A stretch of DNA of 64,000 bases from Sorex araneus (GCF_027595985.1 NC_073306.1:155821719-155885718), one strand, 5' to 3'. Shown: positions 25,295 through 36,111, counted from the first letter of the stretch. Numbers and translations are program-made. The notes: generated by a model from the letters alone, not told the origin.

Positions 25295-25411
25295 TGATTA
25301 TTCCCTGCTGGTGCTCAATGGACCATGATGGACCATGTGAAGTTGGGAATCTAATCCAGGTTTTCAGAATGCGAAGCACATGCTCAGCCTGTGGACTATT
25401 TCTCCAGTTCC
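25295..25411 (-). mobile_element. SINE A, reverse, strongly diverged
   Basis: 'CTGCTGGTGCTCAATGGACC', 'GGGAATCTAATCCAGG', 'GAAGCACATGCTCAG'. Confidence 0.5.
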
Positions 25412-25904
25412 CGTCATCTCTGTTTGCCACTTACTGTAGGCACCATTGGGTCTGATAGATCCAGTTTAGTCTGTAGCACAGCTTTATATTTTTCTGGACC
25501 CACCCAGCTTTTTAGCTCATTCAGCTTACAGGCCAGAGTAATACACCCCAATGACAAGTACACTGCACCATCTGTGCAAAGTAATATGTAATGCATTGTG
25601 CACCTTTGGGGGTTATAGGAAGGATAATCTGTGCCAGCTTATTTTCATCTTCAGAGAAATACCTCAATGGGTTCTATACCCTTGAACTCCTAGAAGGTCA
25701 CTGTAAAGAACATCTCCAAATGTTGGTTGAGTTCATTTACTACCCATTTACAAAAAAAAATGTCTTGCCAATAAGTCTAGAGTAGCTGCTACTTCTTGTT
25801 GAATTCAATCAACAATTTTCTTGTTAATGCAATGAGTCAGTGGAAAGGAAAGGGGATCAAATTCCTTGTAAATAAAAAATTAAGATAGAAGCTGCTATGC
25901 CTTG
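25412..25904. other. unassigned intergenic DNA
   Basis: Short open frames on both strands without a recognised family. Confidence 0.4.
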
Positions 25905-25917
25905 AAAGAGTGCAATA

Positions 25918-26094
25918 GGAAGCTGGAGCGATAGCACAGCGGGTAGGGCATTTGCCTTGCATGCAGCCAACCCGGGTTCGAATCACAGCATCCCATATGG
26001 TCCTCTGAGCACCGCCAGGAGTAATTCCTGAGCACAGAGCCAGGAGTGACCCCTGTGCATCGCCGGGTATGACCCAAAAAGCAAAAAAAAAAAA
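25918..26094 (+). mobile_element. SINE A, full length, with target-site duplication
   Basis: Complete element: 'AGCTGGAGCGATAGCACAGC' head, B box GGTTCGAATC, body to 'GGGTATGACCCAAAAAGC' and A-tail. Flanked by AAAGAGTGCAATA at 25905-25917 and 26095-26107. Confidence 0.95.
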
Positions 26095-26107
26095 AAAGAG
26101 TGCAATA

Positions 26108-27340
26108 AATTTCAGTTTGTTGACCTTTCTAGCTGAGAGAAAACAATTCTGGTGGATTTCCTGGACTTTATGAAGGGAAAGGGCTTTCTAGATCAATATC
26201 TGCATACCAGAAACAAGAGGATCTGTTAATTTCTCAGCCAATGAAACTACATCTGGTCCACCTGCTTAAGTGTATGGTCATCCATTGTCTTTCTCCAAGG
26301 CCCATATATTCCCTTCCCAGGTCAATAGATGAACTGAATGAGATGAATTGGTGAGAATCAGCCACCCAGAATTTAAGTTCTCAATAGTACATGAATCCCT
26401 GATAATCCTCTAAATATACCGTGGTATTTTCAGCTATTGTCTTGATAACCATTTTTATGGTGGCCTCTACTTGGTCTTTTCCACTATATTCTCCCTCACT
26501 TCACAGTTCAGAGAACTAATGTGTATCTCTCTGTTCTTAAGAATATCTAGTCAGGTGATGCATTCCACAACTGAAGAAATAACCAGCAATTGTTTGGGAG
26601 ACTCACCGGAGCCACTGGAATATAAATATCCAATGACCTTGGTGATACTTGGATCAGAATCAGCCTCACTGCCCAGTACTCTCCGAAAAGTATTGTTTCA
26701 TTTTCACAGTGAGTATTTTGTGAATAGTCCATTTGTAAGTTCATGGGAGAGAAAACTTTGGGGAAGATCAGCAATTTAGATTTTGAGTATGGTGAGGTTC
26801 AACCTTGGAAGGACTCATCCTGTCCTTCATCCAGTGGGTCATTCAAGTTCTACCAAGGGGCTATAGCTTTTGGTATGGTACCGTGGTTTATGCTTCTGAT
26901 CATTTGCCCTATAAATTCTTCCACTTACACATACTATGTGAGGATTTGGCAGATTGCCATGGTCAACTAATCAATGCCCTGGGCTTTGAGGTGAGAAGGG
27001 CTATTATGAACACTGGCGAGACTCAACTCAGAATCATGGTGACTCTGTGCCCCCTTGCCACTGATTGTTCAGTGGGACCATGTGATCTTATCTCCCTGAA
27101 ATCTAATCATCCACTTTTCTATTTGGGGGGTCTATATTTAATAGTGTCAGAGTCTCCTGCCCCTGCACCTGGCTTTCTTCACTGGGGCCTCTCGGAGGGG
27201 GGGCGAGTTGAGTTTCCCTTCCCGTCCCTAGCAGAGCCCTGGCAGCCAAAGACCTCCGGAACCCAGCCACAGCTATGCTCAAGGCCACTCTCCACATGCT
27301 CGGACGAGCCTCACACATGAAGGAACCGGCAGAGGAGCGT
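26108..27340. other. unassigned intergenic DNA
   Basis: Overlapping open frames on both strands at 26471-27372. The 171-codon frame at 26805-27320 (+) ends in the left part of the C element. I recognise no protein family; an old retroviral or transposon remnant is possible. Confidence 0.4.
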
Positions 27341-27344
27341 AGGT

Positions 27345-27832
27345 ATGCAGTTCCCGGGGCTGAGATCTCCAAGCCTGCTCAGATCGGGACTGGGCCTTCT
27401 CCACCCAGACGCCCCGTTTTCCAGTATCTAGGCAGTCACATCCACAAACTGCCCCTGGCACTGTGTAATCTCATCAACAGCTCTGAGACTATAAAACAAA
27501 GCTCCTGGAAGCGCGCTATCAAATTCACAGCCGTGCAACCTCTTATTGTTTAGTTCTCCCTCTCAGAGAACCCGGCAAGTTACCGAGAGTATCCTGCCTA
27601 CATGGCAGAGCCTGGCTAGCCCCCCCATGGTGTATCCAATATGCCAAAAACAGTAACAATGATGGGTCTCATTCCCCTGACCCTGAAAAAGCCTCTAATG
27701 CGGCACCACTGGGAAGGACGAGTAAAGAGAGGCTGCTAAAACCTCAGGGCTAGGGCAAATGGAGACGTTACTGGTGCCTGCTCAAGCAAATGAAGAAGGA
27801 GATGACAGTGATACAGTGATATTTAGTAGCAC
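27345..27832 (+). mobile_element. SINE, composite architecture C, long copy
   Basis: Same order as 3680-4066 but with about 80 extra bases at 27470-27550 between 'GCACTGTGTAAT' and 'CCCTCTCAGAGAACC'. Ends 'GATGACAGTGATACAGTGAT'. Confidence 0.75.
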
Positions 27833-28135
27833 CAGTCTCTACTATGATTGATGAACTGCAAAGTGTGACCACTAAATTCTCCCAAGGATGTTTGATGTTC
27901 CCTCACAAATTTATTTCTCATGGTAAAAAGTGTGTTTGACATGCCAAGCAACTTCCACCACTCTTTCAGAATAGTTGAGTAGCATTTATGTATTAAATAC
28001 ACATTAATATTAATATTAATATCTTGGTATCCTTAACATTACGGATACCTTCCTCTTCAAGAGGTTCTGGTATTCAAATGCTATTTATCATAGGATATCT
28101 TTCAGTGTTTCGATCCCCCCCCAAAAAGCAGTTTC
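27833..28135. other. unassigned AT-rich DNA
   Basis: Nothing recognised. Confidence 0.5.
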
Positions 28136-28464
28136 TTTTTTTTTGCTTTTTTTTTGCTTTTTCTTTGGGGGGTCACACGTTGAGATGCACAGGGGTTACT
28201 CCTGGCTCTGCACTTAGGAGTTACTCCTGGTTGGGGGCTGGAGTGATAGCACAGCGGGTAGGGCGTTTGCCTTGCACACGGCCGACCCGGGTTCGATTCC
28301 CAGCATCCCATATGGTCCCCCGAGCACCGCCAGGGGTGATTTCTGAGTGCAGAGGAGTTACTCCTGGCGTTGCTCAGGGGACCATATGGGATACTGGGAA
28401 GCGAACCCGGTTCGGCCGTGTGCAAGGCAAACGCCCTCCCCGCTGTGCTATCACTCCAGCCCCC
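28136..28464. mobile_element. SINE A fold-back: reverse, forward and reverse pieces
   Basis: 28136-28230 is the antisense 3' half of a SINE A. 28236-28352 is a forward head and mid-body. 28353-28464 is the antisense mid-body and head. The last two form a large inverted repeat that turns at the near-palindrome GGAGTTACTCCTGG, which also appears at 28217-28230. Confidence 0.85.
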
Positions 28465-28688
28465 CAAATGGTAGCACTTTCTCACCTGCTAAACTACAAC
28501 CAGATTCAAGAACTGACTGCACAAACAGGTAAGAAATCTTTTATTTTTCTTTCTCAATGAATCTTTAATTTTTATTCCATCTATCATTTATTGAGCACTT
28601 TATGTATACTTTGATTATGTAATCTGCTCTGTAGAAGAAACAAAAATATTCATTGCCTTCTGTGTTTTGCCTAGAAAATAAGACTTTT

Positions 28689-29608
28689 TAAAACTTTATT
28701 TAAACATTATAGTTTGCAAAGTTGTTCATGATGTAGTTGTCAGGGGTATTTAATGTTCCAACACCAATCCCATCACCAGTGTGACCTTCCCTTCATCATT
28801 GTCCCCATTTTCCTACCCATCCCCCTAAAATTCCTCCCCTTAGCTGGCACAAAATCAAATATTTGGTATTGCTCGTTACAGCAAAATGGCCAATGGAATC
28901 ATCAAAAAATACTTCAGTTAAAGAAAATTTGTGGGGCCGGAGCGATAGCACAGCGGGTAGGGCGTTTGCCTTGCACGCGGCTGACCCGGGTTCGATCCCC
29001 GGCATCCCATATGGTCCCCCAAGCACCGCCAGGAGTAATTCCTGAGTGCAAAGCCAGAAGTAACCCCTGAGCATCGCTGGGTGTGACCCAAAAAAAAGCA
29101 AAAAAAAAAAAATTGTGAGAATTGTTATATTTCACCATGGGGCCATTAAATCATAGTCTGAAAGGTTACTAAGCTGATTGTTGTTTGGGCCTTCTGGTAT
29201 TGTTTCTTGAGGTTAGTTGGCTTCTATGCTATGTTCCCATCTAGCCTGGTGTGCTCCTACTGGGCCATCAGCTGAGTGGAGCCTGGAGGTGTCCTGAGGC
29301 TGTGTGCGGAGTCACGCCCCTGGGACTCCAGGGTCTGTAGAACTGGACCCGTGAGTTTATATGGTGCCTCCTGTGGGATGTGAGCATGGCTTCAGGGCTT
29401 CAGGAAGTACAAAGGCATGGGTTTGGGGGAGCTTACCATCCCACTCTGAGAAGACCCCGAAGTTTTCAGCCTCAAATTTTCATCGGTTGGTGTCTCTGTA
29501 GAGATTAGTCATAAAGCAGTGGGGTTAGCGTGGTAGCCACTGTGTGGTGTGGGTGCAGCTGCCAGGGCGTTGGCAGGGGCAAGAATCAGCCTGCACCTCT
29601 ATTCAGGG
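28689..29608 (-). mobile_element. 5'-truncated L1 3' end with 17-bp target-site duplication
   Basis: TAGAAAATAAGACTTTT flanks it at 28672-28688 and 29609-29625. The T-rich left edge is the antisense poly(A), followed by antisense 3' UTR (TGTTCCAACACCAATCCC). A SINE A interrupts it at 28933-29113. Confidence 0.75.
28933..29113 (+). mobile_element. SINE A, near full length, inside an L1
   Basis: 'GGCCGGAGCGATAGCACAGC', B box GGTTCGATCCC, body to 'GGTGTGACCCAAAAAAAAGC' and A-tail. Short duplication near AAAATTTGTG at both ends. Among the least diverged copies here. Confidence 0.93.
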
Positions 29609-29625
29609 TAGAAAATAAGACTTTT

Positions 29626-29801
29626 GGGAGCCAGAGAGAGAGTGTGGTGTGTAGAGTGCAGCCTTGCTTGCAACCGACCTGCGCTGGGACCCTGGTATCC
29701 CACGTGGTTCCCTGAACTCACCAGGGGTAACTCCTGAGTGCAGAATCAGAAGTAGCCCCTGAACACTACAGGGTATGACCCCCCCAAAAAAAAAACAGAG
29801 G
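29626..29801 (+). mobile_element. SINE A, diverged
   Basis: Begins right at the end of the L1 duplication. 'TTGCTTGCAACCGACC', 'CAGGGGTAACTCCTGAGTG', 'GGGTATGACCCCCC' and A-tail. Confidence 0.8.
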
Positions 29802-29884
29802 AAAAAGATAAATAAATAAAAGAAGACTTTTATGTCATCTTACGTTTTCAAGAGCCTGTTATGTGCCCTTTATCTGTTCTACCT

Positions 29885-30051
29885 TTTTTTTTTTTCATTT
29901 TGGGTCACACCCAGCAATGCTTAGGGCTGACTCCTGGTTCTGTGCTCAGGGATCACTCCCAGTGGCCTTAATGGTACCCTATAGGATGCTGGGAACCTCG
30001 GTCAGCTCTATGCAAGGCAAGTGCTTTACTTGTACAGTCTATCTGGCCCCT
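29885..30051 (-). mobile_element. SINE A, reverse
   Basis: T-run, 'GGGTCACACCCAGCAATGC', 'GATGCTGGGAACC', 'GCAAGGCAAGTGCTTTACTT'. Confidence 0.85.
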
Positions 30052-30169
30052 GTTCTGAAACCCGTGTAAATAATTTTGAATATTTTTAAATTATTTTTAT
30101 ATCTGTTGACTTGATTTAAATATTACCAGTCTGCTGGGATTGTTTTTTGTGTATTTTGTATTGCTCTGT

Positions 30170-30323
30170 TTTTGTAACACATCCAGCAGAACGTAAGCCT
30201 TGCTCCTGGCTATGTGCTCAGGGCTGACTTCTGGTGCTCTTTGTTCTGTGGTGCATGGGGTCTAACAGGCATTGACCAAATGCAAGAAAAGTCCCTTAAC
30301 CCCTGTACTGCCTCTCCATCCCC
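30170..30323 (-). mobile_element. SINE A, reverse, diverged
   Basis: 'CACATCCAGCAGAACG', 'GTGCTCAGGGCTGAC', 'CTGTACTGCCTCTCCATCC'. Confidence 0.65.
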
Positions 30324-30571
30324 AAACACTAACAGTCTAAACTAAAACTATAATTATGTCCTTCACCTAAAATATTAACAAAATTTGGTTATTTTTTTTA
30401 CCTCTCATAGTTCTTTTTATTATTTTCTTTGCCAAACTCAGATCCAGAGTCAGAATAACCATTTTTAAAGTATGTCTTTTGTTGACAGCTTGACAGTTTT
30501 CAGTTAGCTCTGGGTTTGTTTTCTTCTTGATGTTATTAATAAAGACTATTAGAAAAATGACTTTAAGATCC

Positions 30572-30686
30572 ATAGAAATAGTATGTAGGTAAGGAACTTG
30601 CCTTGCTTGTGGCCAACCTACATTCTAATACCAGTACCCAGATGGTCCCAAGCACTGCCAGGAGTAATTCCTGAGCACAGAGCCTA
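30572..30686 (+). mobile_element. SINE A, 3' truncated
   Basis: 'AGTATGTAGGTAAGGAACTTG', 'CTGCCAGGAGTAATTCCTGAG' and stops at 'GAGCC'. Confidence 0.75.
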
Positions 30687-31939
30687 ATTTCTAATAGACT
30701 CTAATAGCTCACAAATTCCTAAATTCCACTCATCTTGGCTTGATTATATAGAGGTTGTTGTAACTGGGATGTTCACTTAATCAAGTACACCAAGATAATC
30801 CATGGCAAGGGAACAATGAGGTCTTTAATATATCACCTTATCAGACTGATGGGTCTAGATTAGGCAAATTCCTGAAGCCTTAGGAGAGCTTCTGTTTGTA
30901 TACTTCTGTTTGTATACAGTACTGCAAACTCATCATCACTTTGCTTCCTGCTCAAGCAATGCGGGGGCATGAGCACCTGATGGCAGCTTCTCAGTATGGC
31001 TACAGGGAGTTTCCTAAAATCAGCATTTTCCTAGCTCAGAACAGGGGAGTTCATTCCAAGTGCAGCCAGGGTGGGCATCTTTTTTAAACTTTTCACCACA
31101 AGCAGAATCATCTCTGTAAACTGCAATCTATAAACCTATTCTGAAACCAAAGATACATATAATAAATTTCCATTATAGCAATGAGGTGGCAAAATATTAC
31201 CAAATATAAATACATTTCAGCAACTCTGTCTGATTGCTTAAAAGCCTTTAATTTTCCTATGTTCAAAGACTGCCAAGTTTCTCTCACTTTTTTTCCCAAG
31301 AGAAGTTGTTTCTAGGTCTTCTGAGACCTTTTCTACAAAAAAACGGTCACAACACACATAGTGTCTGGTGTAAATTACAGATGAATGAGAGGATCTGGAG
31401 GGTGTTTCAAGATTCTATAACAGCTGGCAGGATTGCCATGCCAGCATAGAGAATAGAGGGGACTTCCTGTTCTGGAGTCTGGGAGACTGAGGTGGCGGGC
31501 TGGTGTGGGGGGTGGGGTTGGGGTCAACATGACAGCCCCTCGGATGATTCTGAGTCTTCCAGGATTATCCTGAGGTTCCAGTGTGTTGATGGAAATCTTT
31601 GGTGTTTCCCAACTTCTATTGAACTAGTCTTTGACTTTCTCTTCACATGTAATTCTCCCTGAGTGTGTGTGCCTGTGATCCAATGTCCTCATCTTTACCA
31701 GAGAACAGTCATATTTGATTTAAGGGCTCCCCTACTCTAATATGACTTCCCTTTAGCCGATTTTATTTGCAATTACCCTGTCTCCAAAGGCAATCACATT
31801 CTGAGGTACTGGTGGGGTGAGGGTCATTAGGACTTTTACATATGATTTAGGATAGAATTTAAGCCATATGTCCTTGATTTTCATAATATGTCCTACTCTT
31901 AATGTACTCTTTAATATAACCCTCTATAAAAATCCTGAG
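30687..31939. other. unassigned intergenic DNA
   Basis: No gene recognised. A direct repeat 'CTTCTGTTTGTATAC' occurs twice at 30890-30917. Confidence 0.5.
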
Positions 31940-31949
31940 TGTTATAGAA

Positions 31950-32530
31950 TAGATACTTAATTCAATACAGGAACAATAGCGTGTGTATACAATGGAATAA
32001 TATTAGGCTAAGGAAAACAAAAGAAAATATGCAATTTCTCCAATGTGATATAAATGGAGGGAATCAGGTTAAGTGACATCATCCAGAAGGAGAGGGATGG
32101 ATACAGAATAATCCATCTCACATATCAGATGTAAAAACACATAGGGTGGGAATAACAAATGATCAAAGACAAGGGAATCAGGGCCCTGAATGATAATACA
32201 GCGATTAAAGAATTTTCCTTGCACTTGACTGACTTTGATTTGATCCTCAGTACCACATCCGGCCCCCAGAGCACACCCAAAACTAATCCCTGATGACAGA
32301 GCTTGGAGTAAGCCCTGAGCACAGGTGGGTGTGGCACAAAAACAAAACAACAACAAAATACAATGAAACCTGAAAACGATATACAGAACCCAATTTACTG
32401 TCAGCAGGGATGTTTGGCTGGGAAGGACCCCGAGATAATGGTGGAGGGAAGTGGACACTGGTGGAGGTTGTGTTGTTGCAGTGTTGTTGGATGAAACCCT
32501 ATCATGAACAGTACTGTAAATCATGATGTT
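31950..32530 (+). mobile_element. L1 3' end, split by a SINE
   Basis: 'GAATAATATTAGGCTAAGG', 'GATATAAATGGAGGGAATC' and a 3' UTR with 'GGTGGAGGGAAGTGGACACTGG' and 'ATGAAACCCTATCATGAACAG' match the sense L1-like 3' ends elsewhere in the window. Confidence 0.6.
32182..32350 (+). mobile_element. SINE A inside an L1
   Basis: 'GATAATACAGCGATTAAAG', 'TTTGATCCTCAGTACC', 'AAGCCCTGAGCACAGGTGGG', (AAC)n-like tail. Confidence 0.75.
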
Positions 32531-32823
32531 TTCAATTTTTATATGATATAGAATGCATAATATATAATATTTATCATATATAGAGTTACATATGCCTCAA
32601 TGTAGAATTGTATTCTCTTTCATTCTGACATTGCACTTTCATAATCATTTAGAAGGACAGGATTTCAGTAGCAGTATCTCCTTCTTCCCCAAGTATGTTA
32701 GTGTTGAAACTACAAAGTCCATTTCTTCAACTGGTGAATTGCAGAATTTAACTCTGTGGACTTTGGGTCAGGCCTGACATTTTGTATGGCTAAGAAGCTC
32801 CTAGGTGTTAGCAGTGATGATGA

Positions 32824-32861
<38 letters not shown>

Positions 32862-33136
32862 GAAAAGAACACTAGCAGTAGAGGTAAGACATGATTTGAG
32901 CTGTGCCAAATATGCAGCATATTCTGAATATAGCATAACAGGTAAGGAAGCTAATGCACCACAGCCATTTCATATTGGCAATGTTTTAGACAAACCCAGA
33001 TGTTTCGATATATAAATACATCATTGAATGTAATTCCACCTGTTTCCTTTTATTTTTTAAAAATGTACCTAATGGATGTTCTCTTAGTGTGAGGTCCTGG
33101 GTTTGACTTTCTGCAGCCTCAGAATAAAAGCATATA
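32531..33136. other. unassigned intergenic DNA with (GAT)n
   Basis: Apart from the microsatellite at 32828-32861, nothing is recognised. Confidence 0.5.
32817..32861 (+). repeat. (GAT)n microsatellite
   Basis: About 14 GAT units with one early interruption. No SINE body is joined to it, unlike the run at 15279. Confidence 0.9.
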
Positions 33137-33199
33137 CCTGGGACTGGAGAGAGCTCAACAGCTGACAGAAGTGGCCCCAAACACTGCTAGTAGTATAAA
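33137..33199 (+). mobile_element. truncated SINE A with A-tail
   Basis: 'GGGACTGGAGAGAGCTCAAC' then 'CCCCAAACACTGCTAG' and an A-run. Its tail is the target of the next insertion. Confidence 0.55.
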
Positions 33200-33217
33200 A
33201 AAAAAAACTAAAACAAA

Positions 33218-33704
33218 TGGAAGCTCAATTTCTAATTTTTTGAGAAGGGGTCCATATTGTTTTCCGAAAGGGCTGAACCAGTTGGCATTCCCACCAGTAA
33301 TATAGAGGATGTGGGGAGAACAGCAATCTCCCCACATCCTCTCCAACAGTGGTTGCCGGATAGAGAAGGGGACACCTAGTAAAATGTGGTTGGAGATCTG
33401 CGCGGGAAGGGAGATGAGTGCTGAAAGTAGACTACAGACTGAACACGATGGCCACTCAATACCCCTATCGCAAACCACAACACCCAAAAGGAGAGAGAGA
33501 ACAAAATGGAAGACCCTGCCACAGAGGCGGGGTGGGGTGGGGTGGGGGACGGGATTGGAGGGTGGGAGGGATGCTGGGTTCATTGGTGGTGGAAAATGGA
33601 CACTGGTTCTCGAACATTGTATGAGGGAAACACAAGCATGAAGATGGGTAAATTTGTAACTGTACCCTCACGGTGACTCACTAATTAAAAAAATAAATAA
33701 AATT
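33218..33704 (+). mobile_element. L1 3' end with inverted 5' segment and 18-bp target-site duplication
   Basis: AAAAAAAACTAAAACAAA is present at 33200-33217 and 33705-33722. 33230-33303 reads antisense to the L1 3' region (CATTCCCACCAG ...), while 33560-33704 reads sense and ends 'GGTGACTCACTAATT' plus A/TAAA tail. That layout is the twin-priming form of L1 insertion. Confidence 0.7.
33304..33342. repeat. perfect hairpin, 16-bp arms, 7-nt loop
   Basis: AGAGGATGTGGGGAGA (33304-33319), loop ACAGCAA, and the exact reverse complement (33327-33342). It lies at the orientation switch inside the L1 insertion. Confidence 0.95.
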
Positions 33705-33861
33705 AAAAAAAACTAAAACAAAAATGTGTCTGTTGTGGAATTTTAGGTTTCATATGTGACTCAGTTTCACATCAACTGCCTTACCTACTCTTTCATATTA
33801 ATCTCATTTGCATCCATCAACAGCACTTCTTCTCCCATGTGGAAAACTGTCATCCCCTTTG

Positions 33862-34085
33862 TTCATCGATTTGGTCGAGCGGGCACCAGTAACATCTCCG
33901 TTGTGAGACTTGTTGTTACTGTGTTTGGCATATCGAATATGCCACAGGTAGCTTGCCAGGCTCTGCTGTGTGGGCAAGATAATCTCGGTAGCTTGCCGGG
34001 CTCTCTGAGAGGGGCGGAGGAACTGAACCCAGGTTGGCCTCATGCAAGGCTAATGCCCTACCCAGTGTGCTATCGATCCAGCCCA
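33862..34085 (-). mobile_element. SINE B, reverse, full length
   Basis: 'TCATCGATTTGGTCGAGC', 'TTTGGCATATCGAATATGCC', both 'AGCTTGCC(A/G)GGCTCT' modules, B box GAACTGAACC and antisense head. Confidence 0.92.
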
Positions 34086-34638
34086 TGTGGAAAACAAATA
34101 GAGAAAAGGCTTTTTTTTTCCATATGGAGACTCAATAATTAAGTACTGATATCATTGAACAGTTTCTAACTGGGTGTGCTTGAAATAACCTAGAAAATGT
34201 TGTACAATTAATTTTCTGATGGTTGAGAATGATCACCCAGCCTGTAAGTTAAACAAACAAACAAATAAAAAGAAAACCAGATTTTCTTAAAAGAAATTGA
34301 GGCCTAGCTAGTAAAACCTTTGATATTTTCTTCAAATGTTTGTTCGTGAAACAACATACTTAAGAGTCGCAATTGAAATAGGAGTCTCACAGTAAGAAAA
34401 AGCACTAAGATTTCAAATGTATTGAAATTTAGTTTGTAATTAATAATTCTCACGTGACTATTATTGTCTCTGATAAATGTGTGACATTTAAAGGAACATG
34501 ACCTAGAAAGGCCTTATTTACAAAGCAGAGGAAGTTCAGGGACAGGACATTATCAAAGCTCTACCTTAAATTTCAGACAATGAGTTCTTGAGTTGGTCGT
34601 TTCAAAGGAACGGTGCCATTTCCACAGGGAGGAACCAG
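34086..34638. other. unassigned AT-rich DNA
   Basis: Nothing recognised. Confidence 0.5.
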
Positions 34639-34800
34639 TTACAAGGGAACACCTCCAGTCCCCAGGGAGTAGCACAACAGTTTAACTTCCTCTGACCCCC
34701 ACCCTTGTCCATTTTCCTCTTGGAGCTTGTCAAAGGCCATACCCAGATGGACTTCATTGGATATGAAAGTCTTGTTGATGTCAATCCATTCAGAACACTT
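34639..34800 (-). other. unidentified open frame behind a good splice acceptor (possible exon or pseudogene piece)
   Basis: On the - strand a polypyrimidine tract and AACTCCAG (34801-34815 on +) precede 53 codons beginning KCSEWIDINKTFISNEVHLG and a TAA at 34639-34641. The peptide is mixed, hydrophilic and protein-like rather than low complexity. I do not recognise it. It could be a terminal exon of an unannotated or decayed gene, part of a processed pseudogene, or chance. Confidence 0.3.
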
Positions 34801-34815
34801 CTGGAGTTGAAAGAA

Positions 34816-36110
34816 GGGTGGTGAATGAGAAGAGAAGTTCTGTAGGGAGAAGAGGAAAATACATGCTTGCAAAGACAAGATTTCATCTTTTCAGAACCAT
34901 TTATCATAATTATACACACATTGATTAACCTTCTCAACTTCCTGCCTCGCTCCTTCCAAAAAAATTTAAGCCTTTAAACAAGTTCACTCTTTTCAGCTTC
35001 TTACATGTGACAGGTGATCCCTGGAGTACCGATCTGTCCCCCTGACCTTGGTTCCTATATACATATCTTTGCCTCGCCCTGTTCCTGACACTCTATTATT
35101 TATTTTTATATTGATTACACTCCATTTTATTCTTTTATATTTGATTTTATTATTGATGACACTCCATTCTTGATGGGCATACCCAACTCTCTTCTAGTTA
35201 GCTTTGCCTAAGTATCTCCACCGCTTCTCAAACTCCTGTATGAGAGAGAATTCACTATTTACTGCATACTCTGGGAAGCTAAGATGCCCACAAACGGCTT
35301 TTATTTCTAAGGTGAGGACAGAGGTCCTCGATGAAAAGGGCAGTGGTCGAGAGTGCCTGCCTTGCTGGTCGGGCTCTACGTGTAGCAATCAAAACCCTGG
35401 CACCTCTGATGCTTGAGACTGGCAGCGCTGCAGACCAAGCCTTCCTTGGCAAGAGATTTTTAGCCATATCCATAGCCTTGAGTGTTAAGCATCACTAAAA
35501 GGAGTGTGGTTTTTGTCAAGCAAGACTTCTAAAAAGATGTAAGCGACACCCGCGGGAAGTGCGACCTCTGGTGGCCACGTGCGCGCGCTACTGTTCTCAC
35601 TTTCACCTGCGAGTTCCTTGGGTGCTTCAACCCAGTGGAGTGGAGCCCAAAGCAAGCGGATGTGCGGGGTGAACCCCGCAGCAGCCGAGTGTGTCGGCTC
35701 TGAAAACCGCCTCTTCGGAATGGGAACTGCGTCTTTTTGTTTCCTTAGCAATTGAGTGGAACTCAGAAAACGCTTTTTGCAGCATCAATTTTATTAAAAT
35801 AACCTGGAGCTTTATTTAAAACACGCATGTTTTTCATTGCTAAAATACGATGAATAGGATGGAGTTAGAGGCATAGGTATATGAAGCAATGAAGATAGGA
35901 CCCGAAGCAAAATCCCACAGTTGGGCACCGGGTGTCCGTTGTTCTCCCCTTAAGACTTCACTGTCTTCAGCTTCAGGGCAAGAGAATTGAACACGGAGTG
36001 TTTTAACGTACGATCTCAGGATAAGAACGCGTCCTAGGAAGAGGCTGTGGCCCTGGAACCTAGGAGCCAGTACATGTCCTGTGCTCCTCCGACTCCTTGT
36101 TTACTGATTG
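34816..36110. other. intergenic DNA upstream of PACRGL
   Basis: No gene recognised. GC rises around 35560-35700, where a CTCF-type motif sits; the 88-codon open frame there (- strand) matches nothing. Confidence 0.5.
35562..35574 (-). promoter_or_regulatory. weaker CTCF-type motif near the PACRGL promoter
   Basis: On the - strand CCACCAGAGGTCG fits the core at 12 of 13 positions (T for G at position 11). It lies in a short GC-rich patch about 0.75 kb upstream of the X-box. Confidence 0.35.
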
Positions 36111-36111
36111 A

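Noticed and set aside
28024-28560. 178-codon open frame (+) and 127-codon frame (-)
   Set aside because: Both run through the SINE fold-back; similar peptides appear in every SINE A copy, so they are repeat translations.
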